DNA of 64,000 nucleotides from GMQP-bins7 sp963776565 (GTDB taxonomy: Bacteria > Actinomycetota > Thermoleophilia > Gaiellales > Gaiellaceae): positions 1-64,000 of the forward strand of contig CAVZNF010000011.1 of assembly GCA_963776565.1 (NCBI GenBank), given 5' to 3'. The notes under the pieces are model-generated. The model was given only the letters and a program-made list of their open reading frames with translations, was not told the origin of the DNA and ran no database searches. Both the position numbers and the translations under genes were made by a program. How positions within the stretch are numbered: the first letter of the stretch is position 1; every line of letters starts with the position of its first letter. This document shows positions 43,489 through 51,953 of this stretch, in pieces.

Positions 43489-43586
43489 TGGAGGGAGAGA
43501 GCAGGCAGGTCTCGCCCCTCCCTCCACCGCTAGAAAGCCTGTCCTGTCCTCGCCTCGCCCGATAGGACACGATTGGGTCTATTCGC
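43489..43586 (+). repeat. 90-base direct repeat, right copy
   Basis: Same order of blocks as the left copy, with an insertion in the first hairpin (GATGGAGGGAGAG...CTCCCTCCACCGCTAG) and near identity over the 60 bases from CCACCGCTAG to GGTCTATTC. Confidence 0.8.
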
Positions 43587-43776
43587 TTTGCATGACGGCA
43601 GGCTGCGCGAGAGACTTGCTCGGAGGAATCAAGTCTCTCGCGCAGTGACGGCGAGCCCGCGCAGGCCCCACCTGCTTACAGGGGTGCGCCGGTTAGGAGA
43701 CCGCCGTCTCCCGAGCGCCGGACTCACCAGGGCGTCACGGTAGGTGCGGGCATCCAGGCCGTACAGGACGCAATCG

Positions 43777-43825
43777 GGTCAACTCAGCCCGCCCGCCTCG
43801 ACCTCCCGCTCCTCGATCCGCTGGA
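43777..43825 (-). repeat. 3' remnant of the repeated small gene (copy 5)
   Basis: Minus strand encodes RIEEREVEAGGLS. It precedes the RTX-like gene. Confidence 0.7.
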
Positions 43826-43866
43826 ATCCGCGTACCCTTCGATACGTCTTCTCACGCAAGGATTCG

Positions 43867-44298
43867 ATGCTTCGCGTACTCGCTGTAACCGCTCTGTCTG
43901 CGCTGAGTCTCGGTGTAGCCGCTCAGGGAGCAACCACACCCCCGATCAGGGGCACGGCTCAGAGCGACTCCATGCGGGGTACGCCAACTGACGACGTGAT
44001 GTACGGCCTAGCCGGGAACGACGACATCGACGGCCGGGGCGGGTTCGATGTCATCTTCGGCGGACTCGGCGACGACAAGCTCTCTGGTAATGGCGGCAAG
44101 GACTACTTGTCCGGTCAGGAAGGAGACGACACTCTGTTCGCCGCATACGTCGAGGGCGGCCTCGTCGACTTCGTGTCCTGTGGGACAGGCGACGATCTGG
44201 TTATTATCGCCGGCGTGCCGGAAGCTAGTCGCGGCGCGGTGCGACGCCTACTCGATGGGACTCCCAGCCAGTGCGAATCGGTTCGGTTCACGAGGTAG
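43867..44298 (+). CDS. Secreted RTX-type calcium-binding repeat protein
   Basis: Protein of 143 residues with a signal peptide (about 1-22), then three or four RTX nonapeptide-like repeats (YGLAGNDDIDGRGGFD, FGGLGDDKLSGNGGKD, SGQEGDDTLF) that fold as a calcium-stabilised beta-roll. A Cys pair (VSCGTGDD, SQCESV) ends the protein. RTX domains in toxins are longer; this is a minimal roll, common in actinobacterial secreted proteins. Start chosen at the ATG with the signal peptide. Followed by a small-gene remnant. Confidence 0.78.
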   Translation: MLRVLAVTALSALSLGVAAQGATTPPIRGTAQSDSMRGTPTDDVMYGLAGNDDIDGRGGFDVIFGGLGDDKLSGNGGKDYLSGQEGDDTLFAAYVEGGLVDFVSCGTGDDLVIIAGVPEASRGAVRRLLDGTPSQCESVRFTR

Positions 44299-44329
44299 CG
44301 CACGCGAGCGCCGTGCCCTGAACGTCAGG

Positions 44330-44368
44330 CTAGTTCAGCCCGCCCTCCTCGACCTCGCCTCCGCCAGA
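44330..44368 (-). repeat. 3' remnant of the repeated small gene (copy 6)
   Basis: TAGTTCAGCCCGCCCTCCTC then GACCTCGCCTCCGCC, a diverged copy. It overlaps the end of the next minus-strand gene. Confidence 0.5.
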
Positions 44369-44610
44369 CTCGCCGTGACCTTCGCGACATCCCGCAAGCT
44401 CGGTGAACCCTCGCTGAGGTAGCGCACGAGCCACCGCCTCGCTGCCGGTTCAGCTTTGGGCGATCCCCTTTCGATGTAGAGATGGACGAGTTGCAGCGCG
44501 TCCTGGAGTGGCAGGTTCGGGAGCTCGCGGGCGGGGTCCTCGGCCATCCAGAGGGCTCGGCGCTCGACCGCTCGGCGGAAGCGGACGTGCGCGTGGGACT
44601 GGGCGGTCAC
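44335..44610 (-). CDS. Small hypothetical protein, common actinobacterial type
   Basis: Protein of 91 residues, helical. HVRFRRAVERRALWMAEDPARELPNLPL, then DALQLVHLYIERG and RRWLVRYLSEGSPSLRDV match the pattern of a short family seen next to transposon or phage genes in actinobacteria, whose function is unknown. Its last residues (EARSRRAG) come from the repeat remnant, so its original end may have been replaced. Confidence 0.55.
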   Translation of the reverse strand: MTAQSHAHVRFRRAVERRALWMAEDPARELPNLPLQDALQLVHLYIERGSPKAEPAARRWLVRYLSEGSPSLRDVAKVTASLAEARSRRAG

Positions 44611-44720
44611 GAACGTATGTTCTCACGGACAGCATCCTTGAGGCACTCTTGAGCGCCCTCATTGATGATGCGACAGTGATTCACGCCAGAGTTGCAAGGC
44701 AGGGACTCGGAGCGGCAGCG

Positions 44721-45760
44721 ATGCTCACGTGCGCGGCGTTTGTCGCTGGCGTCGCGAGCCACACATCACTTGCCGAGCCGAGTGCTGAGGACCACAAGAT
44801 CGCGTTCATCAGGAGCGGCGACGTTTACGCGATGAACGCGGACGGCACGGCGCGCAACGCTTGACCCGCGTCTATCCGAATGGCTACCTCGACGAGTTCG
44901 CGTGGTCACCGAACGGTCGCTGGATCGCGTTCGTGCGAAGCGGTGAAGAGCTGATCAACCCCGGCAGCAACGCGTCGCCCGGCGATATCTACGTCATCGA
45001 GGCAACCGGAGGTCGGGCGCGTCGAGTTACGCGCCAACGGAGCTTCGACGTGGGTGGGCTCGCATGGTCTCCCGATGGACGACGACTCGCGTACACACAC
45101 CGGTCACCCGGAGCCGAGAGCGCGCCGCGACTCTTCTTGCTCGCACTTGCGGGACGCCACGAGCGCGCTCTCATGCCAGAGCTCATCGTGTCGGGGCCGT
45201 CGGATTGGTCCCCTGACGGCACACGGTTGGCCTTCGGTGGCGACCGCGAGGGTGGCACGGGCGGCATCCTCACGCTCCGCGTCGACGACGGACGTGCCCG
45301 CAGATTCACGAGGAACGACGGCGACAACGCGCCACAATGGTCGCCACGAGCGCGCACGCTTCTGTTCATGCGGGGCGTCTGCGGCGACTACCCCACCTTC
45401 TGTGGAGACGAGATCCGCAGCGTCGATCTCGATCAAGCTCGTGGCCAACGTCTCGCGCGTGCCACATCGTTCGTGCCTGGGTCACCGTCATGGTCACCGA
45501 ACGGACGAGCAATCGTCTTCGTTCGTGACGGCGACATCTGGCTGATGGACGCCGACGGCACTCGGAAGCGCCGCGTCACGTCGGGCAAGGAACGCGACTC
45601 GGAGCCGTCATGGTCACCGGACGGAACGCTGATCGCATTTCAACGGGAACGCGGGGAGAACGACAGCATTTACACCATCAAGGCGGGTGGCGGAGGACTA
45701 CAGCGTCTTACGCGAGGTCCATACGACGGCTCACCCAGTTGGCAGCCAGTGCAGGGCTAG
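44721..45760 (+). CDS. TolB-like PD40 propeller protein, secreted, frameshifted
   Basis: From ATG 44721 a signal peptide (LTCAAFVAGVASHTSLAEP) leads into IAFIRSGDVYAMNADGTARN and a stop at 44862-44864; one frame over the protein continues as LTRVYPNGYLDEFAWSPNGRWIAF and runs to 45760. The long part has six PD40/WD40-like blades (FAWSPNGRWIAF, LAWSPDGRRLAY, DWSPDGTRLAF, QWSPRARTLLF, SWSPNGRAIVF, SWSPDGTLIAF). Such TolB-like propellers sit outside the membrane and bind partners. A one-base indel accounts for the break. Followed by a small-gene remnant. Confidence 0.75.
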
Positions 45761-45810
45761 TTCCGCCCGCCCGCCTCGAACTCGCGCTCCTCGATTCGCA
45801 GGCTCGGCGC
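45757..45810 (-). repeat. 3' remnant of the repeated small gene (copy 7)
   Basis: TAGTTCCGCCCGCCCGCCTC then GAACTCGCGCTCCTCGATTC: minus strand RIEEREFEAGGRN. It begins within the stop codon of the propeller gene. Confidence 0.7.
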
Positions 45811-45913
45811 TCGATCGCTGGGCGGAAGCGAACGTGCGCGTGGGGCTGTGCGGTCACGAACGTATGTTCTCACGGGAAGTGTCTTGATCGATTCTTGAGA
45901 CATCTGAACGAAG

Positions 45914-47239
45914 ATGCGCACGATGCGCCGCTGTGGCTTCCTTGTCGCGCTCTCGCTCCTGGTGGGGGCATGTGTCCTGGTGCTCCCAGGCCGACCCGCC
46001 GAGTCGGCGACCTGCCGCTCGGGGACAGTGCGTGCCGTCGTCGACGGAAAGACGGTGTGCCTGAAGGCAGGGCAACGCTGTGTTCGGGCTCTCGACCGGC
46101 AGTACCACCGCTATCGCTTCCACTGCCACGCGGGCCGTCTGACCCGCTTCAAGCCGAAGGCGCTTCCACCACGCGACGTCCGTGTCGTCGTCACAGGCGA
46201 GCCCGAGGTCGTCTTCGACTGGACAACGGACCGCTGCGAGGACGTCGACATCCCCGACCTCGCGGCACGTGCGTTCCGTGACGCAGACGACAACGTCCAG
46301 CTGATCTCAGCTCATGAAGTCAACCGGCGCTTCATCGGGCCCGACCTGGATCACCTGCGACACGAATGCGACGTCATCATGCGCTCCGGCCTGGACCCCG
46401 ACCCTGCCGCCTTCGATGACCACGAGTGGCTCGCGGCAACGTGGACACCCGACGGACGAACGGTGTACGCGCTCGTCCACGACGAGTACCAGGGCCACTC
46501 ACGTCCGGAGCGCTGTCCGTCAGGTAATTACTTCTCCTGCTGGTACAACGCGATCACGCTTGCCGTCTCGCAAGACGGTGGCCGGACGTACCGCGCTGCT
46601 CCGCGGCCCAACCTCGTCGCCAGCATTCCGGATCCATACGTGCCCGACCTTGGGCCAAGAGGCATGTTTGCACCGAGCAACATCGTTCGCCGAGGCGACG
46701 GCTACTTCTATTCGCTGGTGCGACTGCTACGAGGAGAAATCGGGGGCAACTGCGTCATTCGAACGAAGGACCTGTCTAACCCCAGCTCCTGGCGAGCATG
46801 GACCGACGGGAAGCAGTTCGACACACGATTCGTCGATCCGTACGGGCCTGTCCCCGACCCGAGCCGGCACCTCTGCCGTAGCTTCCTCTTCCCAACGGGA
46901 CGCCACCTCGACCCAGGCTCGATCACGTACAACTCGGTCGCGCGGCAGTGGATATTCGTAGGTGCCAGCACCGGCGGCTTCTACTACGCGCTGTCGCGCG
47001 ACCTAGTCACTTGGACGGCTGCGCGGTTGTTCTACGACGTCACGACCATATGGGAGTACGCGTGTGGCGATCCGGATCCCGTCCTGTACCCGTCGCTGAT
47101 CGACCCTTCCAGCACATCGCGAAACTTCGAGACGAGCGACGGCCGCGCCTACGTCTACTACACCGTGCTCCACTATCCGGACTGTCAGCAGACGCTCGAC
47201 CGCGACCTCGTGCGGGTTCCCGTCACGATTCGTCCATAG
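45914..47239 (+). CDS. Secreted five-blade propeller, glycosidase-like
   Basis: Exported protein of 441 residues: signal peptide (about 1-32), a Cys-containing module of about 45 residues (TCRSGTVRAVVDGKTVCLKAGQRC), then a fold with repeated strands typical of five-bladed glycoside hydrolases (EWLAATWTPDGRTVYALVHDEY, GMFAPSNIVRRGDGYFYSLV, SITYNSVARQWIFVGAS, YALSRDLVTWTAARL). A DUF4185 or GH43-like relation is suggested by the pattern. Catalytic residues cannot be assigned with confidence. Followed by a small-gene remnant. Confidence 0.72.
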   Translation: MRTMRRCGFLVALSLLVGACVLVLPGRPAESATCRSGTVRAVVDGKTVCLKAGQRCVRALDRQYHRYRFHCHAGRLTRFKPKALPPRDVRVVVTGEPEVVFDWTTDRCEDVDIPDLAARAFRDADDNVQLISAHEVNRRFIGPDLDHLRHECDVIMRSGLDPDPAAFDDHEWLAATWTPDGRTVYALVHDEYQGHSRPERCPSGNYFSCWYNAITLAVSQDGGRTYRAAPRPNLVASIPDPYVPDLGPRGMFAPSNIVRRGDGYFYSLVRLLRGEIGGNCVIRTKDLSNPSSWRAWTDGKQFDTRFVDPYGPVPDPSRHLCRSFLFPTGRHLDPGSITYNSVARQWIFVGASTGGFYYALSRDLVTWTAARLFYDVTTIWEYACGDPDPVLYPSLIDPSSTSRNFETSDGRAYVYYTVLHYPDCQQTLDRDLVRVPVTIRP

Positions 47240-47251
47240 CGAACCTCGGCA

Positions 47252-47304
47252 GCTAGTTCGTGAAGCCGACGCCTTCGAGCCGGCGCTCCTCGATCCGCAG
47301 CTAG
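47252..47304 (-). repeat. 3' remnant of the repeated small gene (copy 8)
   Basis: Minus strand RIEERRLEGVGFTN, the C-terminus of the repeat protein, 13 bases past the previous stop. Confidence 0.65.
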
Positions 47305-47313
47305 CTCCTGGAG

Positions 47314-47607
47314 CTACGACCCGATGTCAGTATCGAACACAACCTTGTACTCGTCGAGCCCTCGTAGCCTCGTCCCACCTCGAGGGGGTAGTTCCGTCCC
47401 CTTTTCCCAGTCGAACTGGGCATCGGCGTCGAGCCCTTCCAATGTCTCGAAGAACTTCAGAACTAACCAGCCATGGTCGTTCTCACACAACATGACCCGC
47501 TGAAGTCCAGGTAGCAGCTCTGCGCCGAACGCTTCGACGTACGAGTCAATGACATCCTGCCAGTTCGGGCCTTGGCTGCCGTGGAGCCATGTCATAGAGA
47601 CGAACAT
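47314..47607 (-). CDS. Small hypothetical protein
   Basis: Protein of 97 residues: WQDVIDSYVEAFGAELLPGLQRVML and GWLVLKFFETLEGLDADAQFDW look like a compact alpha/beta fold. No family recognised and no signal peptide. It is on the opposite strand to its neighbours in this run of secreted-protein genes and lies between two remnants of the repeated small gene. Confidence 0.5.
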   Translation of the reverse strand: MFVSMTWLHGSQGPNWQDVIDSYVEAFGAELLPGLQRVMLCENDHGWLVLKFFETLEGLDADAQFDWEKGTELPPRGGTRLRGLDEYKVVFDTDIGS

Positions 47608-47637
47608 CGAGAGCAGTCTAGGAGGCTCCAGCGACTA

Positions 47638-47768
47638 CTTCACCCCGCCCGCCTCGAGCTCGCGCTCCTCGATCCTGAGCTTCGCCGCGACCTTCGGATC
47701 GTCGCCCCGCACCTCCTGGATGAACCCTCGGCGTCCTCACGGCGGACGAACACCTCGAGCTCGATGCG
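47638..47768 (-). pseudogene. Repeated small gene (copy 9), longer, one-base deletion
   Basis: Minus strand encodes IELEVFVRREDAEG in one frame and FIQEVRGDDPKVAAKLRIEE then RELEAGGVK in the next. One missing base between GAG and GGTTCATCC separates them. The N-terminal part (LIVYxVxD) is lost. Confidence 0.7.
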
Positions 47769-47812
47769 GCAGCAGTTGATTTTCGAATCGCTCGGACGTA
47801 CGGTCCCCCGCA

Positions 47813-49022
47813 ATGGGAGCACGGGCGACCATTGGTGCGCTCGTGCTCGTCGCATCGGCGGCGTTTCCAGGCGCGTCCTCGTCCGGAGCGGCGTCCGTTC
47901 AGGCCGCACCGATGCCAACCGGCCAGATCGTCTACCAGCTCGAGTACACGGGCAAGCGTATGGGGGGATGGCTTGAGGTCTCGAACCTCGACGGAAGCGA
48001 TCGGCGCGCACTCACCACTCCGCCGAATACGGGACAACGCCGTTGGGACTCGTGGCCCAGCTGGTCGCCCGATGGTGGGAGCATCGCGTTTGTAAGAAGC
48101 GTCGGTGGCACCAGCGATTCCGACGGCAAGAGGTACCTGCGCGTCATCGGCAGGGATGGCGTCAGCGAGCGTGCCGTCGCCTCCGGCGTGCGTCGCAACA
48201 ATCTCGACCCCGCGGTCTGGTCACCTGACGGAGCAAGGCTGCTCTTCGTGCGACAGGAACGCGACTCTTGCAGCGGGTTCGACGCTCTGTATGCCGTGAA
48301 GCCAGACGGAACCAACCTCCGCCGTCTCATGCGGCCGGTCGCCAACCGAACCCTCGCGGCACTGGACTGGTCTCCTGACAGCTCGACTGCGCTCTTCGAG
48401 ACTGGCAGCTGGGACGTCGACTGCCGCGACAACGATTATCGCGGCGGTACCTTCGCGACGCTCCCTCTGAGCGGCGGTCAGCCGAAGGTGGTTCTCCGGT
48501 GGCAGACGGTGGCCGACGTTCGCGACGCTGCATGGTCTACCGACGGCCGCTCGATCGCCTTCACGGCGCAGTGCTGGAGCGTCTGCACGATCGTCCGCAT
48601 GCCGAGCATCGGCGGAAGGCCGACACGTCTGACGGCCTTTCGTAGCCCGACTCGATCCGTTCTTCGATCTTGCTGAGCTGGACGATTTGTCCTTCGCGTG
48701 GTCTCGTGCGAGCAACCAGGTCTCACGGAAGACAGCGCGGCCTCTTCTCCGTCGAGGCGAGCACGGCGCGACTCGCCGCCTAGCAACGACGCCCTGCCCC
48801 GCCCAAATCTCCTGCCGGAGGAGTGAGACGTTCGTCGAGACCCGGTCTCTCGAAGGCGACGTCGTCGCGTTTTCCACGATCGCATGGACGCGGGACCTGG
48901 ACGTCAACTCACAGCAGCTCGGGTTGACGACGAACGATGGGGCGAGCCGGTGGTCAGTGCCGTATCCGCGAGCGCTTCGGGGCGGAGCGAAGCTATCCAG
49001 CTTCGCGGTTTTTCTCGACTAG
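47813..49022 (+). CDS. TolB-like PD40 propeller protein, secreted, frameshifted near the end
   Basis: From ATG 47813: signal peptide (about 1-30), then propeller blades (SWPSWSPDGGSIAFVR, AVWSPDGARLLFVR, ALDWSPDSSTALFETG, AAWSTDGRSIAFTAQ). The frame stops at 48676 after FRSPTRSVLRSC; one frame over, ARLDPFFDLAELDDLSFAW (from about 48640) and, to 49022, FSTIAWTRDLDVNSQQLG look like continuing blades. So a one-base change near 48650 probably truncates it. The middle part (48700-48840) is weakly propeller-like, so a larger rearrangement is possible. Confidence 0.65.
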
Positions 49023-49311
49023 CGCCTAACTCGGTAGTCAGTCGATGCTCGTGACGTAGGCACGGATTAGCTGGCCGTCTGCTGGTTGACGTCGCCGTCT
49101 CGGGGCCTGCGCCGCCGAAGAAGAAGAAGAAGAAGAAGAAGAAGAAGAAGAAGAAGAAGAAGGCGCTGCTTGTCGCCGCGATCACGCCCAGAACGAGTCC
49201 GCCGAGCGCCGCGCCGTTCTGCTTTCGACCTGGAGTGAGGCCATGGACCGTTATCAGCAGTGCAGACGATGCTGTGTGCGCTTCAAGAACGCCTCAAGAG
49301 CTCTCCGAACA
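49023..49311. other. Intergenic region with GAA tract
   Basis: Dominated by the (GAA)15 tract at 49117-49162; the flanks hold no recognised gene. Confidence 0.6.
49117..49162 (+). repeat. GAA microsatellite, about 15 units
   Basis: Fifteen uninterrupted GAA triplets and one more G. Plus frames read poly-Lys or poly-Glu/Arg, minus poly-Phe or poly-Leu/Ser. The tract follows the propeller pseudogene. Confidence 0.95.
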
Positions 49312-49488
49312 ATGAGCCCACCGCGAGCTCCCGCTCCTCAATCCGCAGCTTCGCCGCGAGCTGGGGATCGTCACCGCGCACTTCCTCGATGAAACGCGCG
49401 GCGCCTCGCGGCGGATGAACACCTCAAGCTCGACGCCGAGCGGGAAGTCGGGCGAGAGAGCGTCGTCGACGACGGCGTAGACGATCAC
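49312..49488 (-). pseudogene. Repeated small gene (copy 10), nearly full length, one-base deletion
   Basis: Minus strand: MIVYAVVDDALSPDFPLGVE, LEVFIRRE, then one frame over AARFIEEVRGDDPQLAAKLR and IEERELAVG. This gives the full plan of the family: IVYxVVDD start, LEVFIRREDA, RFIEEVRGDDP and RIEEREL end. One base is missing at GAGGCGCCGCGCG, close to the break in copy 9. Confidence 0.75.
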
Positions 49489-49570
49489 TGTCGGCGATCC
49501 TAGAAGCGATCGGAGGAGCCCCAGCTTTCAACAAGCGGGGCTCCTGGATGCTCGACGAGAGCAGGCCGGT

Positions 49571-49714
49571 CTACGGGTGTGCAGCCGAGACGAAGCCTCC
49601 CACAAGCCAAACGATTAGAGCCACGACTGCAATGACCATGGCCAGGAAGATGGCACTAGCAGCGATGACCAAGCCGACTTCGAGCGCCGACGAGAACATG
49701 ACTATGGAGGTCAT
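49571..49714 (-). CDS. 47-residue single-helix membrane protein
   Basis: Too short for usual gene tracks. ATG 49714 follows a strong ribosome site, AAAGGAGG with 6 bases to the start. The product has one long hydrophobic helix (LVIAASAIFLAMVMAVVALI then VWLVGG) after EVG and ends SAAHP. No family recognised; it may be a transporter-associated or stress microprotein. It is on the minus strand between a small-gene copy and a repeat-poor gap. Confidence 0.6.
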   Translation of the reverse strand: MTSIVMFSSALEVGLVIAASAIFLAMVIAVVALIVWLVGGFVSAAHP

Positions 49715-50396
49715 CGGGTGCCTCCTTTCGTGGAACCGTTCCAGTGTCGCGCGATGTGGGAGATGGCGTAACGGGAAGAACTACTGATTTCCGGTTCGAG
49801 CCGTATCGGCCCGAACGCCCCGGTAGTGGCGACGGGGTGGAACGCGCGGCTCCCCTTCAACCGCCCTGGATGGAGTGTCGTTGCTGCTGATTGGGGGCGG
49901 AGCTAACAGATCGTGGGGCAACGACGGTGCAGTCGTCGTGCTGCTGACCTCTGTGGAATGCTGTCGAGGATCAGGGACGCGGGGTTCGCGTCTACGTGCG
50001 CCGCCCCCGGCTCGATGACTTCGCCCGCGTCAAGCTCCCGCTCCTCGATCCACAGGTTGCTCGCGAGTTTGGTGTCCTCGCGGCTACCACCCCGGCTACG
50101 ACTTGTCGAAAACGGCCACTTCGTAACGCTCTACACGCGGCTGCTCAGTTGCACCCAGCTCCTCGGAGGCGGTTCGTCGTAGCTCGTTGGCGCGCTCCTC
50201 ACTCGCCCGGGAGCGACTCCGAGCGAGAGGAAGAGCGCGTGGTCTCCTATTGCGCTTCTGGAGCTATCAGCGCCCGGCCGGCCCGGATGAACACTGGCGC
50301 AGGCGACGGTCATCAATCTCGGACGTGGCGGACGCCGATCCGCGGCTGATCAGCCTGTTAACTGTGCCCTGACGCACGGCATCGACGGAGGGAGCC
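49715..50396. other. Intergenic region, about 680 bases
   Basis: Contains one small-gene remnant (50014-50075). Other short frames show no family features; the region looks degraded. Confidence 0.4.
50014..50075 (-). repeat. 3' remnant of the repeated small gene (copy 11)
   Basis: GACTTCGCCCGCGTCAAGCT then CCCGCTCCTCGATCC: minus strand LWIEERELDAGEVI. Last copy in the run of secreted-protein genes. Confidence 0.6.
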
Positions 50397-51052
50397 ATGA
50401 TGAACGTCGGAGTCCTGGGAACAGGCATGGTCGGCAGCGCGATCGCGAGCCGGCTGGCCGGGCTCGGTCACGAGGTCAAGATGGGCTCGCGCGAGGCGGG
50501 CAACGAGAAGGCGCGCGTAGTGGGCGGACGAAGCCGGCCCGAAGGCGAGCGGGGGCACCTTCGCCGACGCGGCGGCATTCGGGGAGCTCGTGTTCAACTG
50601 CACCGCAGGCGAGCACTCGATCGCCGCGCTGGGGCAGGCAGGAGCCGCGAACCTCGCAGGAAAGGTCCTGGTCGACGTCGCGAACGTGCTCGACTTCTCC
50701 GGAGGCCGGCCGCCTGCCGTTGGCGTCGGCACAAAGGACTCGCTCGGAGAGCAGATCCAGCGTGCGTTTCCCGACGTGAAGGTCGTCAAGGCTCTGAATA
50801 CGATGAACTGCGACGTCATGGTCGACCCGACGAAGGTTCCCGGCGAGCATGACGTCTTCATCTGCGGCGAGGACAGCGACGCAAAGGCGCAGGTTGCCGG
50901 ACGTGCTGCGAGAGTTCGGGTGGCCGGCCGAGCACATCGTCGACCTCGGAGGAATCAGCGCGGCTCGAGGGACCGAGCTGTATGTAGCGCTCTGGCTCAA
51001 CCTTTGGGGGGTCGTGGGAACGGGCCAGTTCAACATCGCGCTCGTGCGTTAG
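50397..51052 (+). pseudogene. NADPH/F420-type dinucleotide-binding reductase, two frameshifts
   Basis: Rossmann protein of the F420H2:NADP oxidoreductase/NAD-binding-2 group. Frame 1: NVGVLGTGMVGSAIASRLAG then GHEVKMGSRE; after about 50520 frame 2: SGGTFADAAAFGELVFNCTA, LVDVANVLDFSGG and VVKALNTMNCDVMVDP; after about 50893 frame 3: LREFGWPAEHIVDLGGISAA and LWLNLWGVVGTGQFNIALVR. All parts are in order and well conserved, so two one-base changes broke an otherwise complete gene of about 218 codons. GGAGGGAGCC precedes ATG 50397. Confidence 0.82.
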
Positions 51053-51167
51053 CGACGAGCACAGCAGCACCGTCCAGAGACATTGCCGCTCGCTCGCGCG
51101 CGCGAAGGCCTATGTACGTATGCGGCTCTTTCGTCCTGCTCGCGTGCGGCCACTCGAGCTGGTCCGC

Positions 51168-51791
51168 TCAGCTTGCACCCTGGGCGATGACCTCTGCAGC
51201 CTGCTCGACGCTGAGGACGTCGGTGTTGACGACGAGGTCGTAATGGGTAGGGAGCTCGGTCTCGACGCCGTAGAAACGTCGCAGGTAGTCGCTTCGAGCA
51301 GCATCTGCGTCCTTGATCGCCTTGCGGGCGTCCTTGGGATCGAGTCCCTGGGACTCCGATAGCCGCCCCACGCGTGTCTCGGGAGATGCGGTCATGAGAA
51401 CGCGGAGCACGTTGGCTCTGCGGGGGAGCGCAAACGACGCTCCATGGGAGGCGATGACGACGTCGCCACGGTCGGCAGTCTCCTCGATCGCGTCGAGGAT
51501 TAGGCTTCGGACGGCCTCTGACGAGACTTCCTCGTATGGACGTGACACGCCCGCAATGCCGTAGGTGTCCGGCACTCCGGCCCTGCCGAACTCCCGGAGT
51601 ATGCGGCTCATCGCAGACTTTCGCTTCTCTTCGTCCGCCACATCGCCGGGAGAGATCCCTCCTTTCGCCGCCGCCTGCGCGATGATCTCGTCGTCGATGT
51701 AGCGGAAGCCGAGCCGTTCTGCGACGAGCTGTGCAGTCTCGCTGCCGCCGGCTCCTTCGGCTCGCGAGATACAGACAGTACGGCAAGCCAC
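51168..51791 (-). CDS. Cytidylate kinase-like protein
   Basis: P-loop-like kinase of 207 residues. Start TVCISRAEGAGGSETAQLVA replaces the classical GxxxxGKT with GAGGSET, as in the cytidylate-kinase-like (PF13189 type) family; RLGFRYIDDEIIAQAA is the nucleotide-monophosphate site start, and VVIASHGASFALP plus RVLMTASPETRVGRL follow. The typical second-domain Arg motifs are present (DPKDARKAIKDADAARSDYL). Likely a nucleotide or small-molecule kinase; substrate unknown. Cytosolic. Confidence 0.78.
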   Translation of the reverse strand: MACRTVCISRAEGAGGSETAQLVAERLGFRYIDDEIIAQAAAKGGISPGDVADEEKRKSAMSRILREFGRAGVPDTYGIAGVSRPYEEVSSEAVRSLILDAIEETADRGDVVIASHGASFALPRRANVLRVLMTASPETRVGRLSESQGLDPKDARKAIKDADAARSDYLRRFYGVETELPTHYDLVVNTDVLSVEQAAEVIAQGAS

Positions 51792-51900
51792 CCGGCGACG
51801 TTAGCCCTGCTGCTGCATCGACGTCAAGCCACGGCCGAGCTCCAGACAACTCCGTGTGCTGTGTCTCCTCAGCTCGAACGGGCACCTGGCCAGTCTCCAC

Positions 51901-51930
51901 GAGCGCTCAGGATGTCCCTTGACCGCGCTC
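51901..51930 (+). repeat. GGAATGTCCC intergenic repeat, copy 6
   Basis: GCTCAGGATGTCCC then TTGACCGCG, upstream of the hydrolase gene; one base of the spacer is lost. Confidence 0.5.
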
Positions 51931-51953
51931 GGCCACCACCATAGGGTCGCGAC

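Noticed and set aside
48904..49185. Poly-Phe protein on the minus strand
   Set aside because: An artefact of reading the GAA tract; no domain on either side.
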